The translations under genes were made by a program, and so were the position numbers. Shown piece after piece: positions 7,558 through 12,625 of a stretch of DNA of 12,625 nt. The DNA comes from Planctomycetia bacterium. GTDB taxonomy: Bacteria; Planctomycetota; Phycisphaerae; Phycisphaerales; UBA1924. The DNA lies in NCBI GenBank assembly GCA_005776545.1, contig SXOY01000277.1:1-12625 (forward strand), read 5' to 3'. Under the pieces are notes generated by a model, which did not search any database, was not told the origin of the DNA, and saw only the letters and a list, made by a program, of their open reading frames with translations. Positions within the stretch are counted from its first letter, which is position 1, and every line of letters starts with the position of its first letter.

Positions 7558-8493
7558 TTAATCCATGGTGTAGACCTTGCGGCTTCGGTTCACATTGATC
7601 ACATTCACCGATTGTGCCGGAGCAGGTATGCCGGGCACTGGTGTCTTGAAGAACATGTCGTGCACGCTTCCGCTGATCAACGCCGCATGGCCATCGGCAA
7701 ACACGAAATTGCCACCAGATGTCCCGTGATTGTCATCCTTCCGGTATTTCCCGGAATTGGCGGCGTTGTTCCCCGCCCCATACCACGCCGCCGTGCCGAA
7801 ATCCCATTCATTGGTCTCGTCACCAAACAACGGCGGAGCCGTCACGATTTCCTGCTCATCCGTCTTCAGGCCCGCGATATAAAGATAACTTACATTGTAA
7901 TTCGTAACATCGTACTCGCTGCCCGGCGCCTTCGGAATCACCGACACGCCGCCGATAGCGTTCGCAATAGAGTTGATGCCACTGTTCATCGGCCGCCAGT
8001 GATAGTCCATCTTGTCAGATGGGCATGTCAAATGGCCGTAACCTTCGTTATATGGCTTCAAAAGTGCCACTTTGTTGTTGTCGTTGTACTTTGCATCGTC
8101 CTCAACCGCCGCTCCCAGCCACCCGCGTGCTGCATCGCCGGTCCCACGACCCTGATACAAACTCCAGAGCCCGGCAACCCCACCATACTGTCCTTGATTG
8201 CTCAGGAACCCCGTCGGCGACTCAAAATTCGCGCGGTCGCTCGTTGCCGGATTAAACGGCAACAATGGATACCAACCCTTCCAGTCGTTGGCATACATCG
8301 TCATCGACAAACCAGTCTGCCGCACATTCGCCAGGCACTTTCCCATTCTCCCCGTCTCACGAGCCTTGGCAATCGCTGGAAGCAGAATTGAAATAAGCAG
8401 CGCGATGATCGCAATCACCACAAGCAGCTCAATAAGTGTGAAGCCTCGCCTCGGGAAAGCAATCGAATTAATCCGTGCAGTGTGAATTCGCAT
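7558..8493 (-). CDS. Prepilin-like protein with N-terminal methylation motif and C-terminal DG motif
   Basis: The 311-residue protein starts with a type IV pilin/pseudopilin leader: RRG at 15-17, cleavage expected before F18, then [20 protein letters not shown] with Glu at mature position 5. [20 protein letters not shown] follows, the usual continuation in planctomycete prepilin-like families. Near the C-terminus is [15 protein letters not shown], matching the processing-associated H-X9-DG motif except that 10 residues separate His256 from Asp267. Such proteins are numerous in planctomycetes; roles in surface structures or secretion are proposed but not established. The ATG at 8493 has GAAGG 6 bases upstream. 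It is the first gene of the unit that continues with the sugar permease, which suggests it is expressed with the transporter. What it does with the sugar system is unknown. Confidence 0.9.
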   Translation of the reverse strand: MRIHTARINSIAFPRRGFTLIELLVVIAIIALLISILLPAIAKARETGRMGKCLANVRQTGLSMTMYANDWKGWYPLLPFNPATSDRANFESPTGFLSNQGQYGGVAGLWSLYQGRGTGDAARGWLGAAVEDDAKYNDNNKVALLKPYNEGYGHLTCPSDKMDYHWRPMNSGINSIANAIGGVSVIPKAPGSEYDVTNYNVSYLYIAGLKTDEQEIVTAPPLFGDETNEWDFGTAAWYGAGNNAANSGKYRKDDNHGTSGGNFVFADGHAALISGSVHDMFFKTPVPGIPAPAQSVNVINVNRSRKVYTMD

Positions 8494-8559
8494 GTGATAC
8501 CTTCATCTTTGTCAGAATGTCCACTTTCAATTCCGAAGACCTTCATCTGACAATTTCAG

Positions 8560-8575
8560 GAATGGTACACCATTC
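8560..8575. promoter_or_regulatory. Operator-like inverted repeat near the prepilin/transporter start
   Basis: GAATGGT-AC-ACCATTC is a perfect dyad with 7-base arms, 66 bases before the prepilin-like ATG, a position fit for repression of the - strand unit. The regulator is not in the window. Confidence 0.5.
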
Positions 8576-8641
8576 AACGCCAGAAGTAGTCCGTTTCTTA
8601 GGCGTTTGGTTCTCGGAACATGCTGACATACCGAAAACTTC

Positions 8642-8690
8642 CCTATTTCTCACCAATAGGAATATGAAGTCCACAGATTTGTCCAGATTT
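8642..8690. promoter_or_regulatory. Inverted repeat plus 10-base-spaced direct repeat
   Basis: CCTATT (8642-8647) and AATAGG (8655-8660) are inverted around 7 bases. Just beyond, CAGATTT occurs twice (8674-8680 and 8684-8690) exactly 10 bases apart, about one helical turn, as for a protein binding direct repeats on one face. No regulator can be named. Confidence 0.3.
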
Positions 8691-8712
8691 AGGTTCTCTC
8701 ACCGTCGCATTC

Positions 8713-8729
8713 CGTGTAACATTTACACG
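8713..8729. promoter_or_regulatory. 17-base operator-like dyad
   Basis: CGTGTAA-CAT-TTACACG has perfect 7-base arms and a 3-base centre. The TGTAA/TTACA half-sites recall sites of LacI- or GntR-family sugar regulators, but LacI-type sites usually have a central CG, absent here. It lies 125 bases before the dockerin gene start. Confidence 0.55.
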
Positions 8730-8752
8730 TCTTCGACGAAAGGCGAACCCAC

Positions 8753-8769
8753 GCCAGCATTGTGCTGGC
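8753..8769. promoter_or_regulatory. 17-base dyad with the same 7-3-7 layout
   Basis: GCCAGCA-TTG-TGCTGGC has perfect 7-base arms. Its centre is 40 bases from the centre of the preceding dyad, nearly four helical turns. It could be a second operator or, if transcribed, a GC-rich hairpin in the leader of the downstream gene. Confidence 0.45.
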
Positions 8770-8790
8770 CTGAGTACACACGCCCATTGG

Positions 8791-8827
8791 TTGTCGACAA
8801 GGGCATTGCTCGGGGGAGCATCTGCTC
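8791..8827. promoter_or_regulatory. Two short palindromes just upstream of the dockerin gene
   Basis: TTGTCGACAA (8791-8800) is a perfect 10-base palindrome and GAGCA-TC-TGCTC (8816-8827) a perfect 5-2-5 repeat. The second ends 12 bases before the ribosome-binding site. They may be protein sites or leader hairpins, and chance is possible for such short arms. Confidence 0.3.
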
Positions 8828-8839
8828 AATTTCCAGAAT

Positions 8840-8845
8840 GAGGAG
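8840..8845 (+). promoter_or_regulatory. Strong ribosome-binding site of the repeat/dockerin gene
   Basis: GAGGAG lies 8 bases before the ATG at 8854. It fixes that start and suggests efficient translation. Confidence 0.75.
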
Positions 8846-8853
8846 TAGAGAGA

Positions 8854-10857
8854 ATGAAATCGCTTTCAGTGACATTGGCACTCGCCACCTGCGCAGGCCT
8901 TGCATGCGCTCAACCAGTAATTGATGGAACCAAAGATGCCGAGTACGGCCCAGCTCAATGGGTCAACGCCGACAATCCCACCGGCTTCGGCGACAACGCC
9001 CCCGTTGGCGGCTGCAACGAAAACTCGATCGGCACACCGGCTGCCGTCACAACCGGCATCGAATGGTCGATCCCGTTGTCCGCAATCGGAAACCCCGCCG
9101 CGGCCTCGATCAAGATCTCTGGCTTTGTCACCAACGGCGGCTTTAACGACATGTCCAACCAGATCATCGGCGGCTTGGCTGCTGGCACACACAACCTCGG
9201 CGAATCACGCGCAGTCAACTTCTCCACCATCGCCGGCACACAGCACATTTCTGGCGTCGGTGAAACTCTCGACCCAGCACCAGTTATCGATGGCACGCTT
9301 GATGCCTCCTACGGCGCGGCACTCTTTGTCCAGACTGTCCGTACCGGATACGGCGATAACACCAACGCCACAGGCGGCGCCAACGGCTCCGAAATCGACG
9401 CCGTCTACGCCACCGTCAAAGACGGCGTGCTCTACATCATGGTCACCGGCAACCTGAATTCTGATTATTCAAAACTTTCCATCTTCCTTGACACAATCGC
9501 TGGTGGTCAATCCTCGCTCGCTGCCGACAATCCCAACGTCGATTTCGACGGCCTCAACCGCCTCGGTGGCCCCGCCGCTGAAGGCGCTGGCGTCACCTTC
9601 GACGCGGGCTTTACCGCTGATTACTGGCTCGGCGTCACCAACGGCGGCACCCCCACCCTCTATGCAAACTACGCCCGCCTCCGCCCCGATGTCTCTGATC
9701 CCGGTGAAGGCTACTACATGGGCAGCCACGATGTCGGCCTGGGCGCCACACTCGCCGGCGGCAACAACCCCAACGGAATCACCATCGAAATCAATAACTC
9801 CAACATCGGCGGCGTTCTTGAAACCTGCCCACCCCCAACCGGCACAGTCGATTACGCTGCTGGCAGCGAAATTGACGGCGTCTACGCGACCGTCGCTGGC
9901 AGCCGCCTTTACGTCCTGGTCACAGGCAACCTCCAGAGCAATTACAACAAACTCGACCTCTTCTTCGATGTTGATTCCGCTGGTCCGGCCGCCGGACAGC
10001 CCATCATGCGTAACAACAACGTTGACATCGACTTCAACGGCCTGAACCGTTACGGAGCGGGCGCAGAAGGCGCTGGCCTCACCTTTGATACCGGTTTCGC
10101 GCCTGACTACTGGGTCGGCGCAACCAACGGCGGCGCAGCAGGCAACACGCAGATGTACTCCAACACCGCTGTCCTCCGCACCGATGGCCCAATCCGCAAC
10201 TTCAATGATGAGAACCTTGATTACGGTGCCTACGACGGCGGCCCTCGCGCTTCCAACAACCCGCTCGACTACGCCGGAACTCGCCTTGATATCCAGACCG
10301 GTGGCATCGCCAACCTCTTCTGCAACTACGCTCCTCGCGCAGCCCAGCTTGAAGTCTTCAACTTCCCAGCATCCCCCGCTGTCATCACCGATGCGATTCG
10401 TATGTCACTCAACAACTCGAATGCACTTGGTGTCACAGGCACCACCTCCTCCGATGCCGCAGCTCGCGCTGTAAGCACCGGCTGGGAATATGAATTCCGC
10501 CTCGATGAACTTGGCTGGGACCACGTCTCACCCATCCGTCTCGCTGGCTGGATCACCAATGGCGGCCACAGCTACATGTCCAACCAGGTCATCGGCGGCA
10601 TCGCACCAGCCGCTGCCAACCTGGGTGAAGTTCGCGCCATCGACTTCAACACAATCCCAGGCAACCAGTACATCACACTCAACGTCACCCCATGTGCTGG
10701 CGACTACAACGCCGACACCGTCGTTGACTTCTTCGACTACCTCGACTTCGTCGACAAGTTCTCAGCCAACGACACTCGCGCCGATTTCAACAACGATGGC
10801 GTAATCGACTTCTTCGATTACCTCGACTTCGTCGATGCCTTCTCAATCGGCTGCTGA
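8854..10857 (+). CDS. Secreted mosaic repeat protein with C-terminal dockerin-like EF-hands
   Basis: The 667-residue protein has a signal peptide (residues 1-19, cut after ACA before QPVIDG), so it is exported. The body is a mosaic of three diverged, duplicated segments: a head (VIDGT.DA.YG; 22-48 and 144-169), a middle (SEID.VYATV to NNSN; 178-320 and 337-526) and a tail (TNGG...MSNQ.IGG...NLGE.RA; 68-133 and 543-608), in the order head, tail, head, middle, middle, tail. The head and the LYVLVTGNL strand resemble CBM9-like or DOMON-like sandwich domains, so carbohydrate binding is a guess. The end carries two EF-hand loops of dockerin type, DYNADTVVDFFD (617) and DFNNDGVIDFFD (644), each followed by YLDFVD.F, between Cys614 and terminal Cys667. 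Asn and Gly are abundant, as in surface proteins. No catalytic motif was recognised. It has its own terminator and faces the transporter unit divergently. Confidence 0.85.
   Translation: MKSLSVTLALATCAGLACAQPVIDGTKDAEYGPAQWVNADNPTGFGDNAPVGGCNENSIGTPAAVTTGIEWSIPLSAIGNPAAASIKISGFVTNGGFNDMSNQIIGGLAAGTHNLGESRAVNFSTIAGTQHISGVGETLDPAPVIDGTLDASYGAALFVQTVRTGYGDNTNATGGANGSEIDAVYATVKDGVLYIMVTGNLNSDYSKLSIFLDTIAGGQSSLAADNPNVDFDGLNRLGGPAAEGAGVTFDAGFTADYWLGVTNGGTPTLYANYARLRPDVSDPGEGYYMGSHDVGLGATLAGGNNPNGITIEINNSNIGGVLETCPPPTGTVDYAAGSEIDGVYATVAGSRLYVLVTGNLQSNYNKLDLFFDVDSAGPAAGQPIMRNNNVDIDFNGLNRYGAGAEGAGLTFDTGFAPDYWVGATNGGAAGNTQMYSNTAVLRTDGPIRNFNDENLDYGAYDGGPRASNNPLDYAGTRLDIQTGGIANLFCNYAPRAAQLEVFNFPASPAVITDAIRMSLNNSNALGVTGTTSSDAAARAVSTGWEYEFRLDELGWDHVSPIRLAGWITNGGHSYMSNQVIGGIAPAAANLGEVRAIDFNTIPGNQYITLNVTPCAGDYNADTVVDFFDYLDFVDKFSANDTRADFNNDGVIDFFDYLDFVDAFSIGC
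8917..10677 (+). repeat. Diverged internal duplications, order head-tail-head-middle-middle-tail
   Basis: The two tail copies (bases 9055-9252 and 10480-10677) align without gaps over 66 residues, and by hand count 30 are identical. Middle copies are at 9385-9813 and 9862-10431, and heads at 8917-8997 and 9283-9360. The first unit lacks the middle, the second lacks the tail, the third lacks the head. The copies differ at many bases, so the duplication is old and not an assembly error. Confidence 0.75.
10702..10854 (+). repeat. Tandem dockerin-like EF-hand repeat, 81-base period
   Basis: Two units begin at 10702 and 10783, 27 codons apart. Both contain the loop pattern D-x-N-x-D-x-x-x-D-x-x-D and the core DFFDYLDFVD, nearly identical in DNA apart from third positions. 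The loops should bind calcium. In cellulosomes such pairs dock to cohesins; no cohesin is encoded here. Confidence 0.8.
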
Positions 10858-10881
10858 TTCTTGATTTCTGCTAACACTTCA

Positions 10882-10913
10882 CCCCGGGCACCATGCCCGG
10901 GGTTTTTGTTTTT
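10882..10913 (+). terminator. Strong intrinsic terminator after the repeat/dockerin gene
   Basis: CCCCGGGCA (10882-10890) and TGCCCGGGG (10894-10902) form a perfect 9-pair GC-rich stem with loop CCA, followed by TTTTTGTTTTT. The T-tract runs into the stop codon of the convergent aguA. On the - strand no T-tract follows the stem, so termination of aguA here is less certain. Confidence 0.93.
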
Positions 10914-12042
10914 ACACTTTGGGCTGTTGCTGGGTCAAACAATGAATCGACCCTAGTCCCCAGATCAATTCCCAGCAATCAATCGAAATAACCTTGTGCT
11001 TCGGCAGAGCTTTTTGCAAGATCTCCGCGGCCAACTCATCTCTCTTGCGATTCCGATACACCGGCAATAACACCGCCCCATTCACAAAATAGAAATTCGC
11101 GTACGTCGCTGGCAACGGCTGTCCGTCATACTCAACTCGCCCCGGCATTGGCAGCGTGACAATCTCAAACTTCTTTCCATCCTGATCCCTTGCCAACTCA
11201 AGCCGCCGCAGATTGTCCTTCAGCAGCTTGTAATTGTGATCCTTCGGATCTTCTTCAATCGTTGTCACAATCGTTCGCCGGTCGATGAAACGCGCCAGAT
11301 CATCAATATGCCCATCAGTATCATCGCCGACAATCCCATCACCCAGCCACACCACATGCTTCTGCCCGTAATAGTCCTTCAGATACTTCTCAATCTGCTT
11401 CTTCGTCAAATTCGGATTGCGGTTCTTATTGAGCAGACACGACTCGCTCGTCAGCACAGTCCCCGCACCATTGAATTCAACCGACCCGCCTTCCATGATC
11501 ACCGGCACGCCTTTGTGCTTGGGATAAAACACGCCCGCGCATTTCCCCTCAATCCCCGACTTCCCATCCTTCATCAATTCCGCAATCCGCGTCGGCACAT
11601 TGTCATCAGAATCAAACGGCGGGTACTTCCCGCCCCACGCATTAAATCCCCAATCAACAATCGCCATCTCCTTCTTGCCGCCGCGCCCTTCCCGCACCAC
11701 AAACGCCGGCCCATGATCGCGACACCAAGACTCATTCGTCGGAATGTGGTGAAACCTCACCCGCTTCCCAATTGCAGCCTTAGGCACACCGCCCGCCACC
11801 AACTGCTCACTCACAATCCGTTGCCAGTTCCCATTAGGCACATTGATATGCACCAGTTCCCGCGGCACGATCTCGCGGATAATCGCCGCGATATTCGCAG
11901 GAACCGTGTGATACTTATCCGGGAACGAAATCCCCTCAGGACGCGGCCAACTGAACCACGTCGCCGAATGCTTCTCCCACTCCGCCGGAAAACGAAACCC
12001 CATCTCCGCGGGCGTGCCCGTTAATACTTTCACCTTTGCCAT
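10912..12042 (-). CDS. aguA: Agmatine deiminase
   Basis: The 376-residue cytoplasmic enzyme hydrolyses agmatine to N-carbamoylputrescine and ammonia, the first step of agmatine-to-putrescine conversion. It matches the family along its whole length. Numbered from the ATG at 12042: GFRFPAEWEKHSATWFSWP near the start, ESWCRDHGP (substrate Asp109), DWGFNAWGGKYPPFDSDD, IMEGGSVEFNGAGTVLTSE followed by CLLNKNRNPN, GDDTDGHIDDLARF with catalytic His245, and GSIHCLTQQQP with nucleophile Cys368. All key residues are present. The frame is open to a GTG at 12063 that overlaps the aguB stop by 4 bases (GTGA). The ATG at 12042 is preferred because GGGAG lies 10 bases upstream and the family normally starts there, but the coupled GTG start is possible. 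It follows aguB on the same strand and is probably co-transcribed with it. Confidence 0.95.
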   Translation of the reverse strand: MAKVKVLTGTPAEMGFRFPAEWEKHSATWFSWPRPEGISFPDKYHTVPANIAAIIREIVPRELVHINVPNGNWQRIVSEQLVAGGVPKAAIGKRVRFHHIPTNESWCRDHGPAFVVREGRGGKKEMAIVDWGFNAWGGKYPPFDSDDNVPTRIAELMKDGKSGIEGKCAGVFYPKHKGVPVIMEGGSVEFNGAGTVLTSESCLLNKNRNPNLTKKQIEKYLKDYYGQKHVVWLGDGIVGDDTDGHIDDLARFIDRRTIVTTIEEDPKDHNYKLLKDNLRRLELARDQDGKKFEIVTLPMPGRVEYDGQPLPATYANFYFVNGAVLLPVYRNRKRDELAAEILQKALPKHKVISIDCWELIWGLGSIHCLTQQQPKV

Positions 12043-12059
12043 GTACTTCGAACTCCCAT

Positions 12060-12625
12060 TCACACACTGAACCGCTTCGTGATTCCTTCATACGCATCAA
12101 TGCGACGATCGCGCAAGAAAGGCCAATGTGTGCGGCTGAATTCCACCTTCTCCAAATCACATTCCACAATTCCAATCTCTTCCTTATCAATACTCGCGCG
12201 ATGCACAACCTGCCCATTAGGCGAAGCAACAAACGACTGACCCCAGAACTGGATCCCGTCTTTGCTCACAGGCTTGCCATCGGTGCCCAGAATCGTCTCA
12301 TGTCCAATCCGATTCGGCGCACACACATAGCACCCATTCGCCACCGCATGTGACCGCTGCATCAATTCCCAACTGTCATGCTGCGCCTCGCCATACTCCG
12401 CCTTCTCCGTTGGGTGCCAGCCGATCGCCGTGGGATAGAACAAAATCTCCGCACCGGACAACGCCGTCAGGCGAGCCCCCTCCGGATACCACTGATCCCA
12501 GCAAATCAAGACACCAATCTTCGCCAGCTTGGTGTTCCAGGTCCTGAACCCAAGATCACCCGGCGTGAAGTAAAACTTCTCGTAATACAACGGGTCATCG
12601 GGAATATGCATCTTGCGATACAAGC
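12060..12625 (-). CDS. aguB: N-carbamoylputrescine amidase, C-terminal part (cut by window edge)
   Basis: The last 187 whole codons of a nitrilase-superfamily enzyme are visible; the N-terminus lies beyond base 12625. The enzyme converts N-carbamoylputrescine to putrescine, CO2 and ammonia, the step after AguA. LYRKMHIPDDPLYYEKFYF at the edge is typical of AguB and carries the catalytic Lys. LICWDQWYPEGAR carries the catalytic Cys. FWGQSFVASPNGQVV and CDLEKVEFSRTHWPFLRDRR complete the family pattern. The third catalytic residue (Glu) would lie upstream, outside the window. The stop at 12060-12062 overlaps a possible aguA start, so the pair probably forms an operon. Among nitrilases these motifs fit AguB better than other amidases. 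Confidence 0.93.
   Translation of the reverse strand, partial: LYRKMHIPDDPLYYEKFYFTPGDLGFRTWNTKLAKIGVLICWDQWYPEGARLTALSGAEILFYPTAIGWHPTEKAEYGEAQHDSWELMQRSHAVANGCYVCAPNRIGHETILGTDGKPVSKDGIQFWGQSFVASPNGQVVHRASIDKEEIGIVECDLEKVEFSRTHWPFLRDRRIDAYEGITKRFSV

Larger units (their letters stand above)
8494..8853. other. Dyad-rich divergent intergenic region
   Basis: These 360 bases lie between the prepilin/transporter unit (-) and the repeat/dockerin gene (+) and must hold promoters for both. I see no convincing -35/-10 pair. I do see several inverted repeats and one helically spaced direct repeat, listed separately. A long open frame on the + strand crosses the region but has no start signal and no recognisable protein, so I do not call a gene. 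Confidence 0.75.

Noticed and set aside
7890..7900. TTACA-T-TGTAA palindrome resembling the half-sites of the 8713 dyad
   Set aside because: It lies deep in the prepilin-like coding sequence, has a different spacer and short arms; probably chance.
8475..8924. Open frame of about 149 codons on the + strand across the dyad-rich intergenic region
   Set aside because: It starts with GTG inside the antisense of the prepilin-like gene, overlaps the signal peptide of the dockerin gene, has no ribosome-binding site and no recognisable protein pattern.
1..12625. Mobile element, CRISPR array, tRNA or rRNA
   Set aside because: No transposase or integrase, terminal repeats, regularly spaced repeats or tRNA-like cloverleaf was found by reading; all long stretches are explained by the genes listed.

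Overview
The window looks like a chromosomal segment from a planctomycete, most likely class Phycisphaerae. This is inferred from three things: a secreted repeat protein ending in two EF-hand/dockerin units of the DFFDYLDFV type and a terminal Cys; a prepilin-like protein with an N-terminal methylation signature and a C-terminal DG motif; and the general codon and base composition. No rRNA, tRNA, CRISPR array, insertion sequence or phage gene was seen. Across the lines I sampled the + strand carries more C than G whichever way the genes point, so the - strand is probably the leading strand.

Layout. Positions 1-780 (-) hold the N-terminal 260 residues of a secreted GH13 alpha-amylase, cut by the window edge. 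A 301-base divergent region (781-1081) separates it from a secreted GH31 alpha-glucosidase (1082-3313, +), which ends in a clear terminator. Convergent with it is a four-gene unit on the - strand, read from 8493 down to 3377: prepilin-like protein, CUT2-type sugar permease with an extra ~93-residue loop, sugar-binding lipoprotein, and double ABC ATPase. A hairpin with a T-tract lies between the binding-protein and ATPase genes. A 360-base divergent region (8494-8853) rich in dyad symmetries separates this unit from a secreted mosaic beta-rich/dockerin protein (8854-10857, +), which has its own strong terminator. The right end (10912-12625, -) is an aguB-aguA pair for agmatine catabolism, with aguB cut by the window edge.

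How it may work together (inference). Secreted alpha-amylase and alpha-glucosidase would break starch or glycogen down to glucose. A CUT2 importer, a class that normally carries monosaccharides rather than maltodextrins, would take it up. The prepilin-like protein and the repeat/dockerin protein may act at the cell surface in binding the polymer or organising enzymes. The agu genes convert agmatine to putrescine and look functionally separate. No transcription regulator is encoded in the window, but both divergent regions contain operator-like dyads.
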